Below, one piece after another: positions 44,436 through 59,519 of a stretch of 64,000 nt of DNA; position 1 is the stretch's first letter; every line of letters starts with the position of its first letter. A model generated the notes under the pieces. That model was not told the DNA's origin. It made no database searches and saw only the letters and a program-made list of their open reading frames with translations. Origin of the DNA: Terramyces sp. JEL0728 (taxonomy: Eukaryota > Chytridiomycota > Chytridiomycetes > Rhizophydiales > Terramycetaceae); NCBI GenBank assembly GCA_027603945.1, contig JADIIU010000052.1, forward strand, positions 1-64,000, written 5' to 3'. Made by a program: the position numbers and the translations under genes.

Positions 44436-47400
44436 ATGCTGAATTCATTGCAGATACAAAACACAAAGGCAAAAGTTGTAGGAACTAGCAATGAAACAAT
44501 ACACAATAGCAGAGTTCCCCGTGCATTGAAAAAGGACCCGACGACAGCTCTGGAAGGAACACGTCCCACTTTCTTTACAAGATTATCTACGACCAGCTAT
44601 CAATCGGTGAAAGCACTGGCTAGACGACCACTGTTAGAAAAATATATGAATATAAAATTGAGCCCTTCGAAAATTATAATCGAGAATTATATCCCTGGAC
44701 AAACCCATGAAGCATCATTCATTATTCAAAACTTTTCCAAGCAAGCGAAATATATATCTCTATCATCCACTTCAACCAAGTTTTTTGAATTGGCAAAAGA
44801 TACTGAATTGGATGAATTCATGATTTCACCAGGTTTGGAAAAGAGAATCAAAGTTCTATTTAGAGCACCAATGCCAAAAGCAAAAGGAGCAGCCGGACCT
44901 AAATTGTACAGTGACAAACTGGATTTAATAATTAAAGGGTCTCCAAACATGACCATCGGAATGGAAGCGTACCCAGTCAGCAGCAAACTCGAATATGAAG
45001 AAGCTTTAGATTTTGGGACTGTCATTTTCAACCCAATATCTTTCCAACAGTTAAATTCAGTTGAAGATACTCTGAAAGAATCGATTTTTTATGGATCCAG
45101 TGACCTTTTAAAAAACCAAAATGTTTATCATGGAGTGAAAGATGGCTGGATCAGCAAAACTTTAAAAATAAGAAACACAGGGTTTAGGACTGCCCAGATA
45201 AGTTGTGAATCAGACCAGCATATTCCCATTAGAATTTTTACCCCTACATTTAAACTTGAAGCGGAAACCGTGGACCACAAGAAATCTTTTATTGATTTAC
45301 AAGTAGAATTTCTTCCAGTAAAGTTGGGGAAAATTGACACAAATATTAAAATCCGAATTGAAAATCAACTATTACCTCCAAAGCACAATGGAAAGCCAAA
45401 ATCGAAGCATGATTTACAATTCTTTACCTTGAAAGCAAATGTTATCGACAATAAAGTCAGACTGGCTGATTTGAATGGAGAAAATATCTTTGGGCAACCG
45501 CTAGACTTTGGCTCGGTATTCTTTGAACAAATAGCTTACTTGCCAGTCAAAATAGAAAACCAAAGTGATTGCAATCAAAGGTGGGCAATCACTCAGAGCG
45601 AGCAAAGTATTGCAAATGTTCCAAACTTTATCAAGTTCAGGAATAATGGCAACAATGAATCTGCACTTAATCAGGTTAGAAAATCACCTATTTCAGTAAG
45701 CCCAAATGAAGGCATCTTGGAACCAAACCAGTCGATAATTGTTAGATTTGCCTTTTACCCAAGGCTGGAACCCAAACTGACTGGATTCAAAAGCGAGATG
45801 AAGATGCCTAATCCAAAAGCCTTTGATTTGCAAATGCAATTGCAAATAATAGAAGACAGAAAGATTGATACCTTGGAAAACCAAGGAAAGCCGATTGAAA
45901 TCAATCTAAAAGGTTTTGCTTTACCGTTCCAGGTTGCACTCTCCAAAAACATGATTGCATTTCGCAAATGCCATCACAAAGAAGTGCAAACAAAAACAGT
46001 TGTAATAAGTAATACAAATCCACTGATTGGTGTTTCTTATGCCTTTGATAATGTGGCACAGTTTGAAATGAACCCTGGATCTGGTGAATTAGGTCCTGGG
46101 GAGAGCCATGAAATAGAAGCTATCTTTAGCCCAAACCAGTTTGGCCACTTTCAGACTAAAATCAACTGCATTATCACACCAGATGAAGAAAAAGCCGGAT
46201 TACTGCGCAAACTAGACAAAAGCGTGTTATCAAAGCTGCCAATCGTTTTGATTGGATCTTGTTTACCAGCTCCTGTCCCCCCCATGATGAACGCACATCT
46301 TGAAAACGAATCCCATAGAAGTAATATATAGTAACATTAGGCTCGTTCCATTGTATCAATAAACAAGAAAACCGAGAATGGAATGAAAAAAAGAAGCATT
46401 ATCAAAAGTATATTGATTACATAAGAGGGGTAGGTACAGAAAAAGAACGCAACCAATCTCAAATACATTCGCTGAAAACAGTAATTAATCCTGGAGACCA
46501 TTTGGATGACGAGTTATTAAGGGCAAACGTGGAAGACGATCAGAATGGATTAATTCCTCCTGAGCCGGTTGATCTTCTAAACCAAACCCCGGAACAGGAT
46601 GTACTTCCCACCAAACCAGGCAAGTCGAAAAGAACTCAAAGAGCATTATTACCATTATATGAAATTCTGGACAGCCCAAATGCTGTGAAGCCCCAGGTGA
46701 TTAATGAACTGCACCTGCCACCAAACTGGGTTGAAAATATTCTAACACCAAATGATCTGGAATACATTTATGCTTCAACAGACGGAATAGATTTTGGAGA
46801 AGTAACTGTACATTCAATCAACAAGTTACCGTTGAATTTTCTAAATGGGACACCGTCTAGAGTTCCAATACACATTTCCCTTTTGATTATTTCTGATAAT
46901 GTGAATGAGGAAACCCTGGTAAAATCCTCTTTGCGCTTCACACCGTCATACATAAATCTGGGGGCAATGACTGTTGGGGGATTTGAATTGAAGCTCAGCT
47001 CTAATGTACCTTTAAATTTCAAAGGCACTCTCAACTACGTCATCAACAAAAGATACATACATCAAATCCCAGTTAAAGCTAGGATAACTCCAGTAAATTT
47101 AGCCAGTAGTGTGCAAAAGGTGAATGTTTCAATTACCAGCTCAAACTATCAAAAGAACTTTGATTCAAAAGATGGAACTGTCACCGACAACTATGTTGTT
47201 AGAGAGCTACAAGGCAAAACATACAAGGTTCCTACAAGTAGCACTACTTTTACAATCACTAATAATGGAAATTTTGACGGGTTCTTTTCATTAAGTCCTC
47301 GAGAAACCTCTGGTATGGATTTGAGTGACCGGACTGCTCAAAACGAAGGAGTGTTTGAAATATCACCACTATCAGCGGTAGTGCCGGCAAAGAGTTCGCA

Positions 47401-50400
47401 AACTGTTCATGTTAAATACATAACTGGAAATAGGTCTGTGACAGAAAAGCAATATGTTCTTCAAGTATACGACAACTTTGGAAACAAAATGGAATTGGTT
47501 TCTCAGGATGTGGTTGTATTCCATGGCGAATGTAGTCCGTCAGAATGCCAAATGATGATCAATACAAAACAGGGGCCATTAGAATTTGGTCTGTTGCCTG
47601 TGTCATCAAAGGATGACCTTGAAATCTTATACGATCCTGCCCTAACGTACTATTCGCGAAACTACTCGGGCAAGTACCCGATTACCGGTTCTCGGTTTGT
47701 TAAATTCAAAAACAATGGATCGAATCCTTTCGTATTTTGCGCGTATCCGGTTGAAAGAGCTGCTGAAATCGAAATTAGACCACATACTGGGCTAGTAAAA
47801 GAGGGGCAAGCATCCGAAATTCAAATAATTGTCACACCGCAAACCCAAGGTGTTTTTGAGGACGTTATCATATTCCAGGTGATAGGAGGAGGCAGATCAT
47901 TCAAAATACCAATTAAATTTGAAGGAAGAAAACCTTCAATTGAAATCACCCAAATGGGAAGTCAAATTGCTAAAGATGTAATAATTGGATCCAGCAGCGT
48001 CTCTTCTTTACAGATTCATAACAGAGGGAGTGTCTTTGGCAGATTGATAGTTGACCTTTCAAATTTCAAGGAGTTTTCTGTTGTGTGTCGAGATGAAAGG
48101 CCGCGTACAGGATCTTCAAATTATAACGGACGTCTTGCTTCTGCAGGGTCGAGCGATTCTAGATTACGATTATCCGTTGCAGCGTTGAGTGAGAAGAGCC
48201 TAGGTAGGATAGCATTGGTCGATAATAGCAGATTTAAACTTTGCAAAAGAGAAATCTCTGATGACAGTAAATGATTTTTGATGTAGCTCGAATTTATGTG
48301 CTAGATTCTAATCCTGGAGACAGGTATATTGTTGACATTGTGTACACCCCATCGTTCAACATCAGATACATTGATCCTATATCCGGATACTTGCTTGGAT
48401 CGAACACAAGCACAGAGGTAGCAAATATTTCGTCCGAGATGGCACTTATAACTGGCCAATTTAGTATTCCAATTGATAGCAAGGGGATACACTCTCCTAT
48501 TGATATTTCAACTAAATCGATTGTGTTTAAAGATAAAATAATGCACGCCAGCCAACCCAAAATGCCGCACGACACCCCTTCAACTTCCCAGTTCACAATT
48601 CAAAATGTTTCAAATGAACCTGTTGATTATGTTTGCCAAATATCCATGAATGACGGCGGGATTTTTTCAGTAGAGCCAACAAAAGGAGTGTTACAGATTG
48701 GAAAAGCTCAAACATTAACTGTAAGCTTCAGCCCAATCAAAACGGGAAGCTTTGAGGCTAGGCTAAATGTTGGCATCAAATATATGAACGTGGACTCTTC
48801 AATACCAGTAAAATTAAACGGGACAGCAGCCAATCCAACAGTGAACTTTTCACCTCCTGAAATTTACTTGCCAATAGTTCCACACGGAGTGGAAAGCTCA
48901 GTGATTTTCTCAATCATCAATATGGGTTGCGAGAGGGGAGAGATTTTACCTCAATTTCCACCAGAACTTACAAAGCAAGGAATATCATTTGATATTTTCT
49001 TTCCTGAGGGTAAAATATTAAAATCAGACGGAGAAAAACTAACCTGCAAGGTAAAATTTACAAACATCACCTGCCCTGCCAAGCCAATCAGTTTTACTGT
49101 GCGGATCCCATTTTTGGACTCTGAAGGAAATAGATTCTCCTTGCCAATACATGGAACGTCGTGTACCTCCTTCTTGACCAATTTACCTTATATGTGGATG
49201 CATCAGCCAGAAATTAAATTTTTGCAAGTGAACAATAACTGGTGTTACCGAATAGAGGCATTTGAATCAGACGCAGGATTGAACGAGCAGCAAAAGAGAG
49301 CAAAAATTCTAAATGCAGGATTGAATGTGAGAACTCCTACTGGAATTCCTATCTCTGGATCTGCAAAGGTTTTGGAAGCAGAGCAATTCTGGACAGTAAC
49401 GGCGAGCACCATATTATTTTGGTTACAGGATCATATTTCCCTCCCACTGGTAAATTTGATTTAAATCCAGGAAGACAAGGCGTTCCCTGAAAACCTGATT
49501 GCCACAAGCTGCAAAGCAATAGATAACTTACTTCAATCTCTCACTGGAAAGAAGATGCATGGATTAGCTCCTGTGTTAAAGATAAGTGCGTACCTACTTA
49601 CCATAGGCAACACTCCAGACGAAATCATTAAAAGCACATATCGTCATTTCCAGGAAATAATCTTATTTTTAATATCCCATGGGGCAATGCTAAGCGGATT
49701 AAAGGCTGAGTATCTTTTGTCTCATTCCGATTACCAAAGATTCATTGTTCTCTCTAGTCAGAATACCGTAACTAACATTTAATTTAGCGTTTATTCAAAA
49801 AGAGTGAAACAGTTATTTATTCTGCTCCAGAAAGTGCAACAAATTATCGTTTATTGTCAAAGGAAGCCTGGGGCACATTACTGTTACAAATTGCAAAGGT
49901 GTTTTTAATCCAAACGGTAAGACCGGAACAAACAAAGGCTCTCCCGGCTGAATTCGAGTTAGCAGAGGAAGAACTTTATAAAAACAGTAATTTTTATGGG
50001 TATTCAGAAATAGGACTTTTGCAATGGGCGTCAAATCATTTGGAAAAGGTGTCTGTTTCTAACCAGCAGAGATTATCCATTAAAAGATATTTCACAAATT
50101 TCTCCAGTGATTTCCAAGATTCCGTCGCAATTGCAATTTTAATCCAAGCGCATGTCAGCACCGTTCAAGAAATTTTCGCCAACTTTTCCATAAATCCAAC
50201 CACAAAAGAACAGAAAATTGAAAACGCAAAGCAAGTTGTAGCCTCTTTAAAAGAAATCTATGGCTCAAGCCATGTGTCAAATTTATTGCCATCACAAATC
50301 TATAATGGTACAGAGCTGGAGATTCTACTGTTGCTAACGTTCTTGCACCAAACACTACCGGGCTTTATTCCTAAAAATTCAATTGAATTTGTTGGTACAC

Positions 50401-53400
50401 TTCACGAAAATGTGAGCAGGACAATTGAAATTGCAAATACTAGTGCAAAGTCACTAACATACATTGCCCAAATTACCGGTGCTCAAGAATACACTGTAAG
50501 AGAGTCGACATTGACTCTCCCTTCAAAGTCCTCGGTGCAATTCACAGTTGACTTTGTCAGTAGATTTTCACACAAAGTCGACGGGATTTTAACAATCAAG
50601 ACTAAAAAGATGGGTTTAAATCATTCTTCCGTTATGGTGTTCAACTTGGCGTGTTCGGTTGAATCAATCAATCCAACAGAGGTTTTGAAAGTTGGCGCTG
50701 CATTATATGGATGTCCAGCAGCTCAGATTAAATTTGAGGTGAAGAATCGGTTCAACATTGATGGAAAATTTAATATCCAAATCAGACAGAAAAAGGTAAT
50801 AGGTTATAATTTAGAAATTAAACAAGGATTCAAATGAATATTCAATAAGACACGACTCGCATAATCCTCCGGCGTACTGCACGAATATTGAAACGATTAG
50901 CATTAGAGCATTAGAAACAGCGACAATGGAAGTCAGCTACTTGCCTTTTGATGTGACCGTTTACTAAAAATAGGAAGGAGTACACGAATGCACTATTCTT
51001 TTTAACGATCCGGAGGTTGGCGAGTTTCTGTACAAAATAGAAGGACAGTCATATACTCCGTGTCCTGTAGAAATTTGCAATTGGAGTTGCAAATCAAACA
51101 CATCGTTTGAAAAGCTGTTAAGAATAATCCCGACCAACTCAATTCGAGACAAGGCTTTGAATGCTTATATGGCAGCAAACTATGCATTTAGAAACTTGCT
51201 GAACAAGAGCCGATCAGTAAAAGACAGAATCAAATCAAATGGAGGGGTTGACCGGGATGCTTACCAGCTTCCCAAGACACCGCTAAGATATAAAATTGAA
51301 TATTCGTCACCCTATTTCAAGGGGCCATCGGAAATTGCCATCAAACCTTCCCCAGATGCAAAGGAGAAAACATCAATTGAGCAAGTCTTTACTGAATTGC
51401 CGATAACATTCCTTCCAAAGGTATAGTTAGATATAACGTAGGCGCCGGGGAAATACGTATGCAAAATTATATTGAGCTGCCTAGAGTTTTCTGATGTTCG
51501 CGTTTACGTGGTGAATGGAATGGCTAGATCTGAAGGCTCAACTGCAGAATTAGAATTCAATACAAAAGCCAAGCAACATTTAGTGCAAGATATCCCTATA
51601 GTCAACATGTCAAATGAAGATTGGTCTATTAAGGCATCGCTGCAGGGTACATTCTTCACGTGCCCATTTTCAATCAATGCAAAAGCTGGGGTTATTACAA
51701 ATTTCCCAATCGCATTCCAGCCTTCTAAGCAATGCGAAGTTTTGGGACAGCTACTACTTACCAATATGCACACTACCCAGAAATATTCGTACGTGTTGAA
51801 AGGAATCGCATCCGACCCAGATCCAGAAGACACATTAGAGTTCAAATGTGAAGCAAGAGTTCCCGTAAACCTAATTAACTTTAGTTTGAACATCCATTGA
51901 ATTTGAGTAATTCCACAGAAGAAGAGCTCCTGTATGAAGTAGTTACCGACCTACCTCTTTCAAATGCCAAGAAAACCGTGAAAATCCCTCCAGGAAAGTC
52001 TTTAAAGTATCAGCTCAAAGCACTGCCTCTAGTGTCTGGGAAATTTACCAAATTTATAAAATTCTTGAACAAAGCAGACGAATCTTATTTATGGTATGCT
52101 GTTAATATATCTGTGGCCGCTCCACCACCAGAATGCAATATCAAACTGGGCACAGAAGTAAGAAAATCCGCAACTATCGACATTAAATTGGTCAATCCTC
52201 TCGCGAATCTCCCCATTGCTTACGATGTGTACTATTCTGGGTCTTCATTGCGCGGCCCTATTGTAGTCACTATCCCGCCAAAACAAGAGTATATTTACAA
52301 ACTAGAATATTCACCAAGTAAATTCAATTAACAGCAGTGATCCCTGCCTCCGAAACCGGAAGCATTAAATTCTTTAATCCAGTATATGGCGAGTTCTGGT
52401 ATTTGCTGGAATTGAGTGCTGGGGAGGCACCACCTATACAGCTATCCCCAGTAAGCTGTCCATTAGGGAAACATTGCGTAATTTTGTACTAACTTCCAGA
52501 GCACTGTAGTCAATTTGGAGAACCCACTAAATGAAGAATTACAAATAACCATCTCCAATTCTCACCCCCAAAATTTCCAATTATTTGTTCCGCCGCTAGA
52601 TTCTTATGGCCCGATCACTAGAAAACCAGAAAACAATCTCAAGTTCTTGTTGGAAGCAAAAGAATCTTGTAAACTTCAAATTATATTCTGGCCGAGCTCA
52701 ATTGAACAGAATGTGGAAGGGAAGTTTGAAATTTTCAACTCCAAGCTTGGAAAAATTGTATATTTATTAACCGTAAGTTTGAATAACAAGTAGGGATCCG
52801 GGTTGCATCCTCCAGTGATGGATAATATTGAAATCGACTGTTCAATGGGCGAGGCAAGAAATGCCGTTGTAAATTTTGAAAATCCACTCTTGAATCCTAT
52901 TTCAATCTCCATCAAGATAGATGAAGAAAACAGCACCGATTTTACCCTGGTAACCAACTCAAAAACCAAATTTTTGCAGGGTTTGGAGGCTTTGCCAATT
53001 CAAGTTATATACAAGCCAACGCAAATGGTTCGACAGTCGGCTACCATTAGAGTTGAATCTGCAGATAACCTGGTTTGGACCTATCCAATTGTAGGCACGC
53101 CAATTGTGAATTTACTTTCGGTCCCCTTAATAATACGATGCAGAGCGAGAGAGGTGCAAGAAATAACCACTGAAGTTCAATTATCCGGAATGGGCGAGGA
53201 TTTTCCAAAAGAAGAGATCAACAAATCGCTACCAGTTCCATTTGAAAACGTGGTAACATATAAAGTGCTAGGCGATCCAGAAACCAAAAAAATATTCAAA
53301 GTCCGTATCTTGGAATCGTATGTTACTGAAAGAGGATCGCTGAACTTGAAGATTTCGGTAATTAGATCTAATCCCAGAATGAGTTTGTAGCTTACAAACC

Positions 53401-53828
53401 TGCAGATTTACAACTAGAAGTGGTTTTTACGCATTTGGAGCACGGCGGTAAATGGAAGTACCCTGTAAGGCTCTCTGCAAGTCCACAGGCTGTAGATGAT
53501 ACTATTATTATTCAAGGCGTGGCCGGAAAGACAAATACGATTGCATTTGCACTAAAGAATCCATACAAAATGCAACTAAAGTATACAGCTTCGTTTTATA
53601 GAAGCGCTAGCAGTGAAATATCCATTGGATCTAGTGAGGGTATACTAGTTCCAGAGAGTGAACAACAAGAAGGCGATAATCTGATTATGTTGTCGTACAA
53701 ACCAACAATGCAAGGAAAATCTTGTGTAGCTCTTTTATTGATAGAAGTAATTGTTTTTAATGTAGACTGAAGAGTTTTCATTGTTTTATGAAATTAGAGG
53801 AGTAACTCCACTTTCTAAAAAGAAATAA
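44436..53828 (+). CDS. CFAP47: Cilia- and flagella-associated protein 47
   Basis: Fourteen exons (44436-46320, 46341-48266, 48287-49449, 49471-49767, 49788-50795, 50815-50952, 50974-51420, 51442-51864, 51885-52317, 52338-52477, 52500-52772, 52794-53357, 53378-53746, 53766-53828) give 3042 residues. All thirteen introns are 19-22 nt. The protein is a chain of ASH/MSP-like immunoglobulin folds (repeated patterns such as VxPTKGVLQIGKAQTLTVSFSP and KIRNTGFR) with a calponin-homology-like region around residues 1800-1900. This layout and length fit CFAP47. Family knowledge: CFAP47 is a central-apparatus protein of motile axonemes. The last 19-nt intron adds the TEEFSLFYEIRGV end; the stop overlaps AATAAA (53824-53829). 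Confidence 0.92.
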
Positions 53829-53854
53829 AATAGTTGCAACGATTGTAAAATTTA

Positions 53855-55779
<1,925 letters not shown>

Positions 55780-56247
55780 CTATACCAAGTTTATTGTGTT
55801 CAAATCCCTCAGTAGAGTAGGAGTGTCCTTGTACACTAGCACATTCTCACCAACGGGCTCTTCAAAATCGCCAAGTTGTGAATCCAGCAACTCTTTTTTA
55901 AAAAAGTGGTTTCTGGTTTCCAATCTATGGGTCAGCGTCTGCTTGTCTACTTTTAAATATACAAAAATTGCATCGGAAAACATTTCCCTGTATTTTTTCT
56001 TCAAGCAAGAGCAAGCCAAGATAACGGTTCCATCCAGGGTTTTCAGGTGTTTGATAATCGCCTGTAACCAAGGATATCTATCTTTATCCTCTAATGGTAT
56101 ATTATTCGTCATCTTTTGTTTGTTTTCTATAGGGTGGAAATCATCGGCATCGATGAATACACTCGGGATTGTTTTGGATAGTTCTAATCCTAGGTATGTT
56201 TTTCCACAGCCAGATACTCCAAATAGTATGATTAATTTACTGTACAT
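55780..56247 (-). CDS. Gluconokinase
   Basis: A single-exon 155-residue P-loop kinase. It has GVSGCGKTYLG (Walker A), DADDFHPIENKQKMTNNIPL and DKDRYPWL, and ACSCLKKKYRE, all hallmarks of the GntK family. The length is a little short of the usual 170-190. Reaction: ATP-dependent phosphorylation of gluconate to 6-phosphogluconate, feeding the pentose phosphate pathway. Its start is 122 bases from the divergent gene at 56370. It ends only about 50 bases from the DBP2 start, on the same strand. Confidence 0.92.
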   Translation of the reverse strand: MYSKLIILFGVSGCGKTYLGLELSKTIPSVFIDADDFHPIENKQKMTNNIPLEDKDRYPWLQAIIKHLKTLDGTVILACSCLKKKYREMFSDAIFVYLKVDKQTLTHRLETRNHFFKKELLDSQLGDFEEPVGENVLVYKDTPTLLRDLNTINLV

Positions 56248-56369
56248 TTTGCGTTGAATTTACGAGATTGGCAATTTTTGTTGAAAAATTGCAGAGTTCA
56301 AAGGAATAAATTCAGAGGCAATTGTAAATTACTTAGTAACTAGTATAATGGACGGTAGATTACTGAACA

Positions 56370-57071
56370 ATGGGCTCCATAACAGCCACTTTTTATTATC
56401 GCTTTTTTGCTCGAAAAGAAAAACGAGAAAAAATGGTAACAGTTACTAGTCAAGCAGTAAGCGCTGAATCGCAATCGCTGACCCCTCGATTAAGAGCTGA
56501 ATGGGACTACAAGTGCTCCTACTTTGATGAACGGCCAGACACTGAAGTATGGAAAGAATTCAAGAGCACTTGGCTCAAATCACCTATAATCCATGAAATA
56601 CTTGAATGCTCTGACCAAGTGAACAATGAATGGAAGTACTGGCGGACCAATAATAGGGTCTACGACCATATTGAAAGCTTGGAAGGTATTTGGAATCAGT
56701 TTAAAGAATTCTGGGATTTAAGTAAAACGCAGCATGTTTTTGACGAGATGCGGTATTTATCTGATGGTATGCTATGGGAATGGCGCTACATGTACAACGA
56801 TCGGTACCCAAATGTATATGGGTTCGACATACAACCAAAAGCTATACTTTGGCAAAATTTTAAGACAATTTGGAAAATCGATGTTTCCAATTACAATGAA
56901 GATGAATACAACAAGATGGTGAATGATATGGACCTTAAGGAACATTTTGTCGGCTGGGAACCATTCAAGAATGCCAATTATGCTGCCTTTGATGCACTGT
57001 CAGTTAGGGAGCAGTATGAGATTTGGAAAGAGTTTGCTCGCCATCAATGCATCAAAGTCGAACCAAATTAA
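56370..57071 (+). CDS. Unknown protein with repeated W-x-x-F-K-x-x-W motif
   Basis: A 233-residue single-exon protein I do not recognise. A motif of the form [VIL]-W-x-x-F-K-x-x-W occurs at residues 60-68 (VWKEFKSTW), 107-115 (IWNQFKEFW) and 160-168 (LWQNFKTIW), with a partial fourth at 218-224 (IWKEFAR). The spacing is 47, 53 and 58 residues, and each unit is followed by a Trp/Tyr-rich stretch such as NNEWKYW and LWEWRYM. This suggests three to four degenerate helical repeats. The first 22 residues (MGSITATFYYRFFARKEKRE) are aromatic then basic; a start at the Met at residue 22 is possible. Confidence 0.65.
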   Translation: MGSITATFYYRFFARKEKREKMVTVTSQAVSAESQSLTPRLRAEWDYKCSYFDERPDTEVWKEFKSTWLKSPIIHEILECSDQVNNEWKYWRTNNRVYDHIESLEGIWNQFKEFWDLSKTQHVFDEMRYLSDGMLWEWRYMYNDRYPNVYGFDIQPKAILWQNFKTIWKIDVSNYNEDEYNKMVNDMDLKEHFVGWEPFKNANYAAFDALSVREQYEIWKEFARHQCIKVEPN

Positions 57072-57311
57072 AAAGCTGCTTGGTTTTGAATTTACTTTTG
57101 TATTTTCCTATTGAGCACACGAGTGATTTACCTATGCTAAGATGTTTTGCAATCAGTTTGCATATAAAAATGCACATACTGCAAAAGTATCCAACAAATT
57201 AAAGAATTACTAGACTATTATACGCTTCAGATCACTTATCTACTTGCATGATTTGACTGGGCTGGAGGTAACCAACTTTGCCAAATCAGATTAGTTTGAA
57301 AAATAAAAAAA

Positions 57312-57791
57312 ATGTTTAGGACAATAATAAAGAGAAGCATGTCGACTCTAGACACTGGTACCTGACTATCTAATCCAGAATTGAAACAGAAACTAAAAGA
57401 TGAATTAAAAACCCAAATGAAATTGAAAAACAAGCAGCAAGTAACAGTAATAAAATCGGTCCTCGCTGATATCTTGAACAACGAGAAATCCGGACAGAAA
57501 CCAATTCCAATTGCCCAATTAATCCAAAGGGGAATCAAAAAGAGACAGGATTCAATGTCGATTTATGAACAGAATGACCGATTGGATTTAAAACAAGTTG
57601 AAGAGGAAGAAACAAAGATTCTACAAGGATTTTTACCGCAACAAATGTCTAGGGAAGAGATTAAAGTTTATTTGAAGGAAAAAGTAAAGGGAGAGAAAGA
57701 TTTTGGTAAAGTTATGAAGAGTGTGGATTTGGATGTTTCTGTTGCTCCTAGAAAGTTGGTCTCTGAAATCCTTAAAGAATTATTGAAATAA
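57312..57791 (+). CDS. YqeY-domain protein (Aim41-like)
   Basis: Exons 57312-57357 and 57379-57791 give 152 residues with a 21-nt intron. The body is a YqeY-like domain: ELKQKLKDELKTQMKLKNKQ, VTVIKSVLADI, RGIKKRQDSMSIYEQ, EEEETKILQGFLPQQMS and the end GKVMKSVDLD. It resembles the tail domain of GatB and yeast Aim41. The N-terminus MFRTIIKRSMSTLD is a probable mitochondrial presequence. The precise function is unknown; a link to mitochondrial tRNA amidation is suggested by the family. The stop overlaps AATAAA (57787-57792). Confidence 0.87.
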
Positions 57792-57910
57792 AATTGCGTT
57801 ATTAGGGTGAATTGTTTGGTCAGATTTGATCCCGGGGAGACTCATTCCATATTCTGATTGCATCTCATGTGCAAAGACAGTCTCAAAATGCAGTGACGTG
57901 TTCTTTACAA

Positions 57911-58757
57911 ATGCAAATCAAAGTGTTACAATTCAATAGCATAGCACAGCAACCACCAGTCCAAAAACAACAAAAATTGGACTCATGGTTACTAATCGGC
58001 AATCTAAAATCACCTCAATTCCATCAGTGCCTCGATTTACTTTACTCTGGAAAAGAAAAGAATTTGCTGGATTTCAAAGTAGAAAAACTCAACCCGTTTG
58101 ATTTTATTGTTTGGAAGCAAAAGAATGTTATTCAGGGTAGTTGTCAAGTAATACTGCAATTGAATGGAAAGAATCTTGATTTTGACAGGTTTTGTGGTTT
58201 CTGCAAGTCGAATTACGCGATTAATTTGAAAGAAGGAAACTATGAAAATAGAGGTAAGCATTACTAACGAGGTATTCAAGCAATGAATGAATCTATCAAA
58301 GACAAAAGGATTGTCGAATTGGAAATTAGTATCGATAAATTGCAAGCAGGCACGCTTCGTGTACAAGTACTATCGATTAATATAGCTGTATGATGATGTG
58401 GTGCCTGTCTCTGTCAACCATTTCTTGCAGCAAACCTATGCGAAAACCAAATGCACGCAAATTGTGAAAAACGGGTGGATTCAATTCGGGGGAAAACCAA
58501 CCACAACTTTTCCCGATGAGAATTTCATCAAGAAACATACAAAGAGAGGAATAGTATCCCTCGTCAATAGCGGACCAAATAGCAACAGCTACAACTTTAT
58601 GATCTTGCTGAAACCAATGCCTTATTTTGACAAGAAATTTGTTGTTATTGGGGAATTGGTAGATGGAGATAAAACTCTGGATTTGATTGAGCAAGTCTCG
58701 ACTAATTTTGAGAAGCCTGATTTTGATATAACTATTGAGCAGTTTAAATTAACCTGA
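57911..58757 (+). CDS. PPIL6-like divergent cyclophilin
   Basis: Exons 57911-58253, 58272-58366 and 58386-58757 give 269 residues; the second intron is 19 nt. The first is 18 nt, or 27 nt if the next AG is used, with the same frame. The C-terminal half is cyclophilin-like: LYDDVVPVSVNHFL, IVKNGWIQFGG, KRGIVSLVNSGPNSNS and FVVIGELVDGDKTLDLIEQV. The N-terminal domain (QIKVLQF...) and the NGWIQ phrase match PPIL6. Several catalytic cyclophilin residues are replaced, so prolyl isomerase activity is doubtful. PPIL6 is associated with motile cilia in animals. Confidence 0.75.
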
Positions 58758-58808
58758 ATAAAATATTTAAATTGCAATACGATTTAATCAAAAGAATATT
58801 AACACAGT

Positions 58809-59479
58809 TTATTGTTTTTTCTTGGAGACTCTATTCTTATCTTTGATATAATTAAGGCTCGTTCTATGTTGCTCCTGCGGCTGGATATCTTGCATTGGAT
58901 TCATAGCTTCAGGTTTTTCATTCTTTATCGCGCTTGCCAGCATATTGCTGGTCTGCAAAGGATTAAGCAAATGGTTGGTGCTAAAGAGAAAATTTCCCCA
59001 CCCGTTATTCAGAGTAGATGGGTTCATTCTAGCCAGTGATGTGTACATTGTGGATATAGACTTTTTCTGCGTTTGTTTAGTTACTCTAACATTTGGTATT
59101 GCTGATCCTCGCTCTGCCTTTTCACTCTTTACTCTCCAACGTACATAGCATGCATTGCAATAAGACTAATATTAGCAGTGGTTACTCTGGTTCCGTCTGG
59201 TCCTTTACGCTTTAAAGGCGTATCCTTTTCCAGTGTCCCGCACTTTACACATTTCCAGGTATAATTCAAATCCAAATGGTCCATCAAATTGTCATTTGCG
59301 TTGATTGGTGTCTTGCTTGAGACTGGTGTTATATTAGAGCCACTGCTCGGAGTATTGATATGGAATTTCGCCATTTCTATTTGTTCGTTGCCACTATATG
59401 TCTGCGGTGTTAGAATCTGACTATTTTTTACTGCAATCTCTGTCTTTATTGGAGATATTTTCTGTTCCTTCTTGTACAT
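58809..59479 (-). CDS. GATA-type zinc-finger protein
   Basis: Exons 59479-59186 and 59165-58809 give 216 residues with a 20-nt intron inside the finger. After splicing, the finger reads CVKCGTLEKDTPLKRKGPDG then TRSYCNACYVRWRVK: a C-x2-C-x18-C-x2-C GATA finger with the basic tail. Flanks are Ser/Thr/Asn-rich. It is a likely DNA-binding transcription regulator; the target is unknown. Its start is only 40 bases from the divergent RING ligase start. Confidence 0.85.
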
Positions 59480-59519
59480 GGGTAAAAAATTTATTCGCTG
59501 TTTCACGTCACCTTCAAAA

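Noticed and set aside
50959..50973. A 15-nt GT...TAG intron in CFAP47
   Set aside because: A donor six bases upstream gives a 21-nt intron (50953-50973) and the better-conserved join LPFD-EGVHEC.
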